Shown here one piece after another: positions 54,900 through 63,540 of a stretch of 64,000 nt of DNA. Numbering within the stretch: position 1 is the first letter of the stretch; each line of letters begins with the position of its first letter. Source of the stretch: Planctomycetaceae bacterium (GTDB lineage Bacteria > Planctomycetota > Planctomycetia > Pirellulales > UBA1268); contig WTHB01000147.1 in assembly GCA_011523305.1 (NCBI GenBank), positions 1 through 64,000 of the forward strand, read 5' to 3'. The translations under genes and the position numbers were made by a program. The notes under the pieces were generated by a model, which saw nothing but the letters and a program-made list of their open reading frames with translations, was not told the DNA's origin and ran no database searches.

Positions 54900-56330
54900 T
54901 CACCGTGGCTGGGAAGCTGCCCGGAGGCGGCTGAGCCGAATCACGGGCACCACAAGATCCGCACTGCCCTTCGGCAGGTGGATGCGCAACTTTCCATTGG
55001 CACGCTCACTCATTAGCGACTCCGTTGTGCCGAGCAGAACCGCATCACCCCACTCTTTCGGTGCATCGTCAATAGCGAGAACGCCGTCCTCTGGCCGCTG
55101 AATCACACAGAGATAGCATGCATCGCCGTCCCGGCGTTCGGTCACCCGCCCCCACTCAGGGCTCGGAAGCTGACTCACCGTTGCCCCGTGGATCGCCTCG
55201 CCATTGACCGCCATCCATGCACCGATCGCCTGGAGCCGCTCAACGCTTTCAGCAGGTACTGTCCCATCCCCGGTCGGCCCAATGTTCAGCAGATAGTTCC
55301 CTCCCTTACTGACGATCTCCACCAGTTTGTGAAGAAGCGTCTCGGTCGACTTCCAAGCATCGTCGTGCTCGCTATAGCCCCAGGTCGTGTTCATCGTCAT
55401 GCAGGTTTCCCAGTCGATGCCAGGCATGCCTTCGTCGGGAACATGCTGCTCGGGTGTAATGAAGTCACCGTAGGTCGGGTCGAGTTGCATCGTAAATCCA
55501 TCGGTTCCCATCCCCTTCCAGCCAGCCTCAGCCGAGCGGAATAATCGGTTATTCATGATCACCTGAGGCTGATCCTGCCGGACTTTTTCCATCAATGCGA
55601 ACGCCCGCCAGGCCTCATCACCCTGAAAATCAGTCGCGCTGTAGTCCCACCACAGCACATCGACCGGGCCATAGCCACTCATCAACTCCTTCACCTGATC
55701 ATGCAGGAAGGCAACGTATGTGGCGTGATCACGCTCACCGTTGGGATAGGGCTTCTCCCGCAGCGGGTGCGGAAGAATTTTTGACTTCGCATAGGCATAC
55801 TGGTCATGGTGCCAGTCAATGACTGAGTGATAGAAGCCAACCCGCAGGCCCTCGGCTCGGCAAGCCTCAACAATTTCTTTGACCAGGTCTCTGTCAAGAA
55901 TCGAGCCTGCATCAAAGTCACTGACTGCTGAGTCATGGAGTGCAAACCCGTCGTGGTGCTTGGTCGTGAAGACCAGATACTCGCAGCCAGCCTGCTTCGC
56001 CAGTTTCGCCCAGGCCGTCGCGAAGCCGGCTTTTGGCTTGAACAGCGGAATCGCTCGCTCGGCATAGGTGTCTGTGTCAGCCTTCACACGATTCTGAATC
56101 CACTCCATCCCCCCGCGCTTGGCCACCGGCTTTCCGTCCCAGGTCCCCGCGAGCCCAGAATAAAGCCCCCAGTGCACAAACATGCCGAAACGGGCCTCTC
56201 GCCACCACTGCATCCTTTCTTCCCGTGCCTCCGCACCAGGAGGATCTGCCGCTTGCACAGCTGACCGGGAGAAACCAGGGAAGAGCAAAAGAAAACAGAG
56301 AAAGAACCACGAGCGGTAGCAGATCAACAT
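54900..56330 (-). CDS. Secreted alpha-L-fucosidase (GH29)
   Basis: 476 residues. Signal peptide LICYRSWFFLCFLLLFPGFS. GH29 blocks are MQWWREARFGMFVHWGLYSG, TTKHHDGFALHDS, DLVKEIVEACRAEGLRVGFYHS and VDVLWWDYSATDF, where Asp229 is the expected nucleophile. It releases L-fucose from glycan ends, here probably sulfated fucose polymers (inference from the neighbouring sulfatases). GGGGAG precedes the ATG at 56330 by about seven bases. It has its own promoter region, with a perfect palindrome over a potential -35 element. Confidence 0.93.
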   Translation of the reverse strand: MLICYRSWFFLCFLLLFPGFSRSAVQAADPPGAEAREERMQWWREARFGMFVHWGLYSGLAGTWDGKPVAKRGGMEWIQNRVKADTDTYAERAIPLFKPKAGFATAWAKLAKQAGCEYLVFTTKHHDGFALHDSAVSDFDAGSILDRDLVKEIVEACRAEGLRVGFYHSVIDWHHDQYAYAKSKILPHPLREKPYPNGERDHATYVAFLHDQVKELMSGYGPVDVLWWDYSATDFQGDEAWRAFALMEKVRQDQPQVIMNNRLFRSAEAGWKGMGTDGFTMQLDPTYGDFITPEQHVPDEGMPGIDWETCMTMNTTWGYSEHDDAWKSTETLLHKLVEIVSKGGNYLLNIGPTGDGTVPAESVERLQAIGAWMAVNGEAIHGATVSQLPSPEWGRVTERRDGDACYLCVIQRPEDGVLAIDDAPKEWGDAVLLGTTESLMSERANGKLRIHLPKGSADLVVPVIRLSRLRAASQPR

Positions 56331-56430
56331 CGATATCTCCCCAGGCTAATTGAACCACCTCGAACCGATGACACATGACACGAACAAAATCGACTCCGTG
56401 TTTGTGGAAGGAGCATGCGCGAGTCGATGT

Positions 56431-56472
56431 ATCATATACGATGGTCTCACCCCAGTGTCCAAAAATTGGACA
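56431..56472 (-). promoter_or_regulatory. Candidate GH29 promoter with palindromic operator
   Basis: TGTCCAA-AAA-TTGGACA at 56456-56472 is a perfect 7-bp inverted repeat. Read toward the fucosidase gene, TTGGAC at 56462-56457 could be a -35 element and TATGAT (56436-56431, spacer 20) or TATATG (56438-56433, spacer 18) a -10 element. The start codon lies about 100 bp downstream. The palindrome would cover the -35, the place for a repressor or activator. Confidence 0.4.
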
Positions 56473-56556
56473 TTGACAACCTCGCACTGGTTCGACGCTC
56501 GACAGCATCTGAGAGCATGGCCCTGGTACATCCCTCCCCGTTCTAGGCTTGTCAGC

Positions 56557-57972
56557 TCAACTCCCAACCCCAGTGCGATACTTCGAAAACACTGGGCCTG
56601 TCGGTTTTGCTGGCAGACTCGCCTGCCAGGCTTGCAGCATCGTCTTCAATGCCGTCACCTGCTCAGGTAGGCGTGAAGCGAGGTTGGTCTTTTCCAAAGG
56701 ATCCTCCTCAAGGTTATACAGCTCCACAAAACTCAGATCCTTATTGGCCACCAGTTTCCAATGATCATCAACCACCGCCCAGGCAGCCCAGTGGAAGGGC
56801 TTGTTCTTGGGAGCTGGCCACGGTGAATCTGCTTTCCAGAACAGTGGTCGCTCTCGCCGTGGCGCGGGTGTCCCCTGCAGGGCACGCACCTGGCTCACAC
56901 CATCAGCGGTATAGCCTTCGGGCAACGCCGCCCCGGCCACCTCACAAAAGGTTGGCAGCAGATCAACTGCCGAGATCAGCGTCGCGTCATCAACACCTCC
57001 GGCAGCCACCTTGCCAGGCCAGCGAACGATAAACGGCACCCCGATGCCCCCTTCAAACAGGGCGGCCTTATAGCCCTTGCGACCGCCGGTAATACCTTTT
57101 GACGCGGCAAGCCCAAAGCCAGCTCCCGTTGCTGTGTCATACGACAGCTCCAGTTTTGCTGGTCCTGCCGCCCGGGCCGGACCATTGTCCGAACTGAAGA
57201 CAACCAGCGTGTTTTCCGTCAGCCCGAGCCGGTCAAGGGTATCGAGCACCTGGCCGATTCGTTCATCGGCGTGGGCCAGTGTCGCCGCATAGATCTCATC
57301 TTCCTCGCTGAGTCCCGAATCGCGGAACCACCAGCGGTACTTGGGAATCACATGAAACGGTGTGTGCGGCTCATGGATCCAGAGATTGACAAAAAAGGGC
57401 TTCCCCGCAGTGACAGCCTGCTCGATAAACGCGATCGTCCGCCCCGCATCGTCATGCACAGGCATCTGCTCACCGGCGCAGTTGAAGGCTCCGCAGTCGT
57501 CATAGCCATAGTCACCCGGCAGCGGCGAATCGGGAATCATGTCGTTGGCCAGATGCCACTTGCCGTAGTGGGCCGTTGCGTAGCCCGCCTGCTGCAGCAT
57601 CCTCGGCAGGGTGGGAGCCCGTAGATCGAGCCAGTCGGGCATATTCCGCTTGGCATTCTGATCAACCCAGGCAAAGTGGCCGTCAATGTTCCAGCGGGCT
57701 GGGAACTGCCCCGTCATCACCGCGGTACGACTGGGCGAACAGACGCCGCTGGCGACCGTGAACCGGTGGAAGTCCGTCCCCTCGCGAGCGAGCCGATCGA
57801 TGTTCGGCGTTCGCACATAGGGATGACCGTGGCAACTGAGGTCTCCCCAGCCCCAATCGTCCGCGAAGATGAACAGAATGTTCGGCTGCTCGGCAGCCAC
57901 GACAGGCCTTGCTCCCACAAGACAGCACAGCACCAAGATTCCCCATACGAACGCCTGCACTCCGCATCGCAT
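56557..57972 (-). CDS. Secreted sulfatase (type I)
   Basis: 471 residues from the ATG at 57972, with GGAGGG eight bases upstream; an upstream in-frame TTG is less likely. Signal peptide VQAFVWGILVLCCLVGARPVVAA. FADDWGWGDLSCHGH carries metal-binding Asp residues and CSPSR at 78-82 the formylglycine Cys. HEPHTPFH, LDTLDRLGLTENTLVVFSSDNG and WRGPGKV-like segments complete the family. It is shorter than the 832-residue sulfatase and belongs to a different subfamily. It follows the esterase by 77 bp. Substrate inferred to be a sulfated glycan. Confidence 0.92.
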   Translation of the reverse strand: MRCGVQAFVWGILVLCCLVGARPVVAAEQPNILFIFADDWGWGDLSCHGHPYVRTPNIDRLAREGTDFHRFTVASGVCSPSRTAVMTGQFPARWNIDGHFAWVDQNAKRNMPDWLDLRAPTLPRMLQQAGYATAHYGKWHLANDMIPDSPLPGDYGYDDCGAFNCAGEQMPVHDDAGRTIAFIEQAVTAGKPFFVNLWIHEPHTPFHVIPKYRWWFRDSGLSEEDEIYAATLAHADERIGQVLDTLDRLGLTENTLVVFSSDNGPARAAGPAKLELSYDTATGAGFGLAASKGITGGRKGYKAALFEGGIGVPFIVRWPGKVAAGGVDDATLISAVDLLPTFCEVAGAALPEGYTADGVSQVRALQGTPAPRRERPLFWKADSPWPAPKNKPFHWAAWAVVDDHWKLVANKDLSFVELYNLEEDPLEKTNLASRLPEQVTALKTMLQAWQASLPAKPTGPVFSKYRTGVGS

Positions 57973-58049
57973 CACAGCACCCTCCAAACCATTCTGTTCC
58001 GCCCGCTTCTATCGCGAGCCCAAAGTGGCCACCCCGGCCACCCTTGTGA

Positions 58050-59885
58050 TCAGTCAACAAGCCTGATTGCCTGCACGTACGTCTGGCCTTCTTCCGACCC
58101 CAGGGGCAGCGTTGCTTTGCCCTGCACATCGACGAGGGTCACCTGGAACGTCGCGATCTTGGCCCATTGAAGTGTCTTTCCCTCCGGCCCCTGGAAATCT
58201 TCCCGCCGAATAATTACCTCCTGCGGGCCGTTTCCCGACACCTGCTTCGTCAGGGCAAAGCCTTCCTGACTGTCTGCCGGAGCAAGGAACTTGCTGTCGG
58301 TTCGCAGCCGCAACACCAGCGACTTTCCGTGAGAGTCAATCGTGAAGACCAGCTTGCGGTTATCTCCCCGATCGAGGCTTGGGTCCTGAAATTTATAGGT
58401 CGTCAGGGTACGGCCATCACGGGTGCTCCAGTCGGCTGCTCCATTCGCAAAGTCTTCGAAGAGGTCACTGTCGATCACAAGTTTCGTGAGCGAACTGCGC
58501 CTGACCGTTTCCGGCAGCCAGACCTGCTCAACCGAGTTCAGCACAAACGTTGCTGTCTCGCCCCGCTCAAGCTGCCGAGACTCATCGAGGCGATACCGGC
58601 ACAGTGCGAAGACATAAAGCGGCAGGTCAGCATGAACCGGCAACTCAACAGACCAGGTGCCACCTGCTCGGATTGCATCCGCCCGCTTCCAGAACCGCGT
58701 CCGGGCGTTGGAGTCATAGCTGTAGTAGACCTCGGTCGCCTGCAACCGCTCAGACTGGGCGGGCGTCACTGCAAATGTTGCGTGACGTCCATCAACCGTG
58801 AACGCCGACGGCGGCGTGACTGGAATCTGCTGATTGATCCCCTTCAGGTACTGGTCGAACCAGAGATTGAGCAGCACCCACTGCTCAGGCCCGGGGCCGT
58901 GGTTGTGGTGAATGTTGGTGGTCACCCGCCAGTTACTGTGCGGCAGTAGCGCCATCGAGCGATAAATTCGATCGAACGCAGAATGAAAATCATTGGATGA
59001 ACTGATGAAACAGACCGGGCACTTCACCAGCGGCCAATAGCCAACCGGATCAACCATCGCCTTATACAGCTCAAGTTCCTCGGGCTGAAAATGCACACGG
59101 AGGCTGCTCCGTTCAACCCCAGGAAAGTCGACGTATTTAAAACCTGTGCCACCAACGAACGGCACAACCGCCTTCAGCCGTGAATCGATCGCCGTCAGGG
59201 CCGTGATCATGCCTCCCATCGAAAACCCCGAAAAGCCGATCCGCTCGGCATCCACCTCAGGCTGTTGCTCCAAAAACGTAATGGCCCGTCGCGCGGCGAC
59301 CGTGAGCAAAAACCAGTTGCTGTTGCGGGGGCTGACAACAGGATCGAGCGTATAGGCATCCGGCCGCAGGCCCCGCTTCCAGCCCTTCCGCAAGGCCTTG
59401 GCGTAAAACCGAGGTCCCTGGGTTGGATCGACCTTGCCCCAGTCGGTATTGATCTCAATGCCTTCCTCAAGCGGCCGCCCCAGCCAATTGATATCAACGG
59501 TCGCGTAACCCTGCTTCGCAAAATAGATGCCACGACTCCGCTCGGCCCGCTGCCCTCCCCCATGACTCCAGACAAAGGCGGGCCGTTTCCCACCGGCATC
59601 CGGGAAGGAATAGTATGCCGCGATCCGCGACTCAGCCCCTTTGAAGGTGCCAACGGTAAAGGTGACATAGCGTGTCGTCACGCCGTCAGTCTGCCACTCT
59701 TTGACCACCTTCACATCAAGTGGCTCGCGCCGGGCGTCATAGCCTTCCCATAACTCGGCCACGGACTTCGGCACGTCGCCCGGACCGTAGGGTACAAACG
59801 TGTCAGCCGCAGAGCCGACTGCCTGACTTCCCCACAGGCAGAGTGCAGCAAAAACCGCAACTCCTGCGTCACGATACTTCTTCAT
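58050..59885 (-). CDS. Secreted alpha/beta hydrolase, acetyl-esterase type, two-domain
   Basis: 611 residues from the ATG at 59885, with GAAGAG upstream. Signal peptide AGVAVFAALCLWGSQAVGSA. The hydrolase core (about 40-400) has oxyanion region HGGGQRAERS and nucleophile elbow SGFSMGG with Ser222; a His in NIHHNHGPG is a catalytic candidate. It resembles acetyl xylan esterase/polysaccharide deacetylase-type hydrolases. A C-terminal beta-sandwich of about 180 residues (AADWSTRDGRTLTTYKF to VTLVDVQGKATLPLGSEEGQ) may bind carbohydrate. It lies between the cytochrome gene and the sulfatase in one minus-strand unit. Confidence 0.85.
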   Translation of the reverse strand: MKKYRDAGVAVFAALCLWGSQAVGSAADTFVPYGPGDVPKSVAELWEGYDARREPLDVKVVKEWQTDGVTTRYVTFTVGTFKGAESRIAAYYSFPDAGGKRPAFVWSHGGGQRAERSRGIYFAKQGYATVDINWLGRPLEEGIEINTDWGKVDPTQGPRFYAKALRKGWKRGLRPDAYTLDPVVSPRNSNWFLLTVAARRAITFLEQQPEVDAERIGFSGFSMGGMITALTAIDSRLKAVVPFVGGTGFKYVDFPGVERSSLRVHFQPEELELYKAMVDPVGYWPLVKCPVCFISSSNDFHSAFDRIYRSMALLPHSNWRVTTNIHHNHGPGPEQWVLLNLWFDQYLKGINQQIPVTPPSAFTVDGRHATFAVTPAQSERLQATEVYYSYDSNARTRFWKRADAIRAGGTWSVELPVHADLPLYVFALCRYRLDESRQLERGETATFVLNSVEQVWLPETVRRSSLTKLVIDSDLFEDFANGAADWSTRDGRTLTTYKFQDPSLDRGDNRKLVFTIDSHGKSLVLRLRTDSKFLAPADSQEGFALTKQVSGNGPQEVIIRREDFQGPEGKTLQWAKIATFQVTLVDVQGKATLPLGSEEGQTYVQAIRLVD

Positions 59886-59950
59886 GGGCGTTCTCTTCTC
59901 CACACCAAAACCTACCAACGTTTCCGACCAGCGGCATTATGACAGGCAAC

Positions 59951-60919
59951 TTAACTTCCACTAGGCTTCAGGCCCTTCAAGAAGGCGACTAGGGCCTCAA
60001 TCTGCTGCTCATTCAGTGTCTGCGTGATATCCACCATGCGATTGGCGTTTTCGTAGCCTTTGACGATGGCTGCCTGCGGCTTGAGGATCGACTCCCGAAC
60101 ATATGCCTCATCTGCCACCATGCTCTCAAGTTGACCGTTTCGGCTGACAATCCGTGGGGCGGTCCAGAGATCAGCAAAACTTGGCCCAATCCGCTTTCCG
60201 CCATCCAGCGTGTGGCACGACATGCAGTGCACGGCGTAAAGCAGGCGACCATTGGTGGTCGGCTGCTGCCGCACAAATGATTCCTTCGTCGGCTTCAATT
60301 GCAGTCGGATCTGCGCCCAGGATTCTGTGGCAGGAATCCTGACAAACCCTGCCGCCGGTTGCTCGAGCCGGTCACTCAGTTCACACTGCTCAACAGCAGT
60401 CATCTCCATGCAATACAACCGAGGCTGTGTTCCCGGTGTAGGAAAGGCCAACTCAATCGTCACCTGGCCTGGGCCAAATGACAGGACCCGTTGCTCAATC
60501 GGAACGCCATCCACTGCAAAAAGAAATGCAGGGATTCCCGTTGCCGGCTCGATGCGATACCCCGCGAACTCAACCGCTTCAGGGATCCTGTCCTCGGCCC
60601 CAATCCGAATTGGCACCTCGGCAGTTCCCAGGTTTCGCCGCACTCCAAGCGGTACCAGCGGCTGGCCGCCGCGGCCAGTCGCCTCCGGCCGGAAGTCGAG
60701 AAAGTCCCCAAACCACACGCTGACCAGACGGCAGCGGACCGGATCGAACAGATAGTTGAAGCCACCCGGCATGCCCACGGCAATGCTTCGCGGCAGCCCC
60801 TTGGTTACACAACGCTGCACAACCGCGCGGTCGGTCACCTCAATGTCGAACTGCTCGCCCGCAAACGCTGTGGTACTACAACTGATCAGGAGCAGAACGG
60901 CCAACACCTGCCTGTTCAT
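59951..60919 (-). CDS. Secreted c-type cytochrome with N-terminal FDPxxCxLVSxW domain
   Basis: 322 residues. Signal peptide RQVLAVLLLISCSTTAFA. An N-terminal beta-rich region (about 22-215) contains MPGGFNYLFDPVRCRLVSVW. Heme motif CMSCH at 232-236 and a likely axial Met at 295 (NANRMVDIT) form a class I cytochrome c at the C-terminus. The N-terminal region repeats a segment of the neighbouring 874-residue protein (ALPNGICYSFDPNACHLVSIW), suggesting a shared domain. Start ATG overlaps the stop of that neighbour as ATGA. Presumed partner in electron transfer from the propeller protein. Confidence 0.85.
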   Translation of the reverse strand: MNRQVLAVLLLISCSTTAFAGEQFDIEVTDRAVVQRCVTKGLPRSIAVGMPGGFNYLFDPVRCRLVSVWFGDFLDFRPEATGRGGQPLVPLGVRRNLGTAEVPIRIGAEDRIPEAVEFAGYRIEPATGIPAFLFAVDGVPIEQRVLSFGPGQVTIELAFPTPGTQPRLYCMEMTAVEQCELSDRLEQPAAGFVRIPATESWAQIRLQLKPTKESFVRQQPTTNGRLLYAVHCMSCHTLDGGKRIGPSFADLWTAPRIVSRNGQLESMVADEAYVRESILKPQAAIVKGYENANRMVDITQTLNEQQIEALVAFLKGLKPSGS

Positions 60920-63540
60920 GGCAGCACCTCGTTGAGCGTATAGAAGGCCACGTTGTTTTCCAGGACTGCCCCCGACTCCGCTTCCACGTAGCCAAGGTCA
61001 AGCTCATAGACCTTGCCGGCCTTCACTGGAAGACGAAGGCTGAGCACCGTGTGATCCTTGGAGAGGTCTGCCTGCTCAACCGGTCGCCCACGCACCTCCT
61101 GGCGGTCTGAGCCATACTCTGCCCAGTACAGATAGTGGAACTCTCGCACGGTCACCGCATCACCACCCACGGCATCAGCCACGGGCTGGGTGAAGTAGAT
61201 GTCGAACCCGTGGGGTGTCAACGCAACTCGCTGCATCTCAAACGGCGTGCTTGTGTTGTCGTAGCTAACCGTCTCGATGATGGGTTCTCCAGTCGTCCAC
61301 CCCCGACCGACTGAACCGACCCACAGCCGGCCATCCGGACCAAAACAGGTGGAATACGACGCACTCGCCAAAGGCCGAATGAACGGGAACACCGCCCCCT
61401 GATAGACCCCGTTTATCCTTTCCAGCGCAACCCGAATGATCGCCCGATGCGAGATGTCAGCGAGAAAAGCCTGCCCGCCAAATGGGCCAAAGCCGCTGGC
61501 GGGAGCAAACGCCGGATTTCCCGGTGAGTTGGCCAGGTCGCCATGAATAAGCCAGACCGCCGGCGGCTTTCGCTCTGCCCGGTAAGACACCTCATCCAGT
61601 GGCGGCACGGTCTCGACGGTCGCTTCGACCGAGCGATAATCCAGTTGCCGGGGCGTCAGCCCGTACTCAGGCCGATCCCAGAGCGTGGCTGGATGGCCGA
61701 GGAAATCGCCCTCCTCAACATGAGCCAGATACGACGAGGCCACCCAGTCGCCTTGGTTATCGGTCACAAAGAGTTCGTCGTCAGCATTTATGCCGATTCC
61801 AGCAGGAGAGCGCAACCCACTGGCAAAGGGCGACAGATTTCCCTGTGGGTCAACCTTCATCACCCAGCCACGGTAGCCAAGCGGTGACGACATCTGGCCG
61901 GTCTTCGATTCCTTCGCCTCGTGGTGACCCGAGGCCGCCAGCCCTGTTGAGAAGAAGAGGTTCCCAGCCGTGTTCCTGACCGGTCCATAGGCGAACTCGT
62001 GGTAATTACCCGTGAATCGAAAGCTGTTGGCAACGGACTGATACAAATCTGCCCGGCCATCACCGTCGGTGTCCTCGAGCAACGTCAGTTCCGGCTTCTG
62101 CATGGTGTAGACGTCACGCCCGTTTGCCGCCACCCGGACCCCCAGCGTCTCATGTAACCCTTCGGCGAATCGTGTCCACACTCCGTTCAACAGTCGCCAA
62201 ATATGGCCGGTCCGGGTTGAGACGAACAACGATCCATCGTCAGCGAAACTGAAGCCGGTCGGCTCAAAGAGGAAAGGTCGGTCTGGCGCAGGTCCTTCAA
62301 CCTGATCCACCCTATAGCCTAAAGGCAGAACCTGCCCCCGCTTGCGGCGGACCAGGTCGATCTCAAACAGCGTCTGCCCCGGCTTGAGAAACTCCAACTG
62401 GTTTCGCTGGGCCTGCTGGCCGTTGGTGCCGACGCTGCGGTAGTTGGTCTGCTGCAGCCAATAGGTCAGCACCTCAGCCGACCCTTTCGGATGGGTGATC
62501 TCGAAGCGAATCCGCTGCCGCAGCGGCGACCGCACTTCAAGCGTCTCGGCGACAACCCACGCTCGCTGCTGCTCTTTGTCTGACATTCGATACCGAACGA
62601 CTACTTCATCGCCAACGACTTCGTACCCCAGCCACATATAGTCAAACTCAACGCGTCCAACATTGTGGCCAACAGCCATCCGCCAAGGCTTTTCCCGAAC
62701 AAAGAAGGACTCCGTGGCAACTTCATTGAGCGTCACCGCACCAGCCGCATCGGCCCATCCCAGCGGCCCCTCCCAGATCGACACCAGGTGACAGGCGTTC
62801 GGGTCAAAGCTGTAGCAAATGCCGTTCGGCAGGGCGATGGCCAGCAGCGGGTGCGATACGCCGGGCTGCGGCACCTCCTTGACGACAATCTTCCCTGTGG
62901 CCGTGATCGGTGTGCCTCTCTTCCCAGCTTTCTGTTCGCTGAGAAACGCGATCAGATCATAGAACTCCTGCTCGCTTGCCAACTGATCGGTGAGCCCTTC
63001 AGGCATAGCCGATGGGGCCGGTTGCATCGCCTCAATATCGACCCGGGGAATCTCCGTTGTCTTGCCAGTTTCTGGGCTGATGAGCACGACGGCCTCAGGA
63101 GATTCCGATACCACGACACCTTTGTGCACCATGCCGGCGTCGGTCAACACGACAAACGCAGCGTAGCCCTTGGCAATGCTGCGATTCGGATACAGCACCG
63201 CTTCAACAAGCTGCTTCGGGGTCAGACGGTCACCGATGGTTGTCTGCTCAGGGCCAATTGACCGCTGCCCTTCGGCCCGGGCCTGTGGGGAGACAACATG
63301 GCACTTCACACAGCCAAGCGTGTCGCGGCGGTAAATGGCCTCACCGCGGCTGGCATCTCCCGACTGGATGGCGGTACCCGCAAGTTCTGCCGTCGCCCTT
63401 GCCCGTAACGCTGTTGTCAACGACGCGGCTGCGTCAGCAGCCCAGACCGCAGGGGAAGAAAGAGCCATGCCGCTCATGGCCCCGAGGAGAGCCAGAACCG
63501 CTGGGTGGAACCGCCGCAACAGACGCAGGGTGTACTTCAT
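60916..63540 (-). CDS. Secreted cytochrome c - shared domain - PVC-type beta-propeller dehydrogenase-like protein
   Basis: 874 residues. Signal peptide AVLALLGAMSGMALSSPAVWA. An N-terminal heme domain has CVKCH at 77-81. A middle region holds ALPNGICYSFDPNACHLVSIW and the following beta strands, shared with the next gene. The last part (about 395-870) is a beta-propeller with FADDGSLFVSTRTG, LLEDTDGDGRADLY, GFSPFA-type blades and GIGINADDELFVTDNQGDW, typical of the PVC membrane-bound dehydrogenase group of quinoprotein glucose-dehydrogenase relatives. A role in oxidising a sugar or polyol with electrons passed to heme is inferred. ATG start at 63540; heads the polysaccharide unit. Confidence 0.83.
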   Translation of the reverse strand: MKYTLRLLRRFHPAVLALLGAMSGMALSSPAVWAADAAASLTTALRARATAELAGTAIQSGDASRGEAIYRRDTLGCVKCHVVSPQARAEGQRSIGPEQTTIGDRLTPKQLVEAVLYPNRSIAKGYAAFVVLTDAGMVHKGVVVSESPEAVVLISPETGKTTEIPRVDIEAMQPAPSAMPEGLTDQLASEQEFYDLIAFLSEQKAGKRGTPITATGKIVVKEVPQPGVSHPLLAIALPNGICYSFDPNACHLVSIWEGPLGWADAAGAVTLNEVATESFFVREKPWRMAVGHNVGRVEFDYMWLGYEVVGDEVVVRYRMSDKEQQRAWVVAETLEVRSPLRQRIRFEITHPKGSAEVLTYWLQQTNYRSVGTNGQQAQRNQLEFLKPGQTLFEIDLVRRKRGQVLPLGYRVDQVEGPAPDRPFLFEPTGFSFADDGSLFVSTRTGHIWRLLNGVWTRFAEGLHETLGVRVAANGRDVYTMQKPELTLLEDTDGDGRADLYQSVANSFRFTGNYHEFAYGPVRNTAGNLFFSTGLAASGHHEAKESKTGQMSSPLGYRGWVMKVDPQGNLSPFASGLRSPAGIGINADDELFVTDNQGDWVASSYLAHVEEGDFLGHPATLWDRPEYGLTPRQLDYRSVEATVETVPPLDEVSYRAERKPPAVWLIHGDLANSPGNPAFAPASGFGPFGGQAFLADISHRAIIRVALERINGVYQGAVFPFIRPLASASYSTCFGPDGRLWVGSVGRGWTTGEPIIETVSYDNTSTPFEMQRVALTPHGFDIYFTQPVADAVGGDAVTVREFHYLYWAEYGSDRQEVRGRPVEQADLSKDHTVLSLRLPVKAGKVYELDLGYVEAESGAVLENNVAFYTLNEVLP

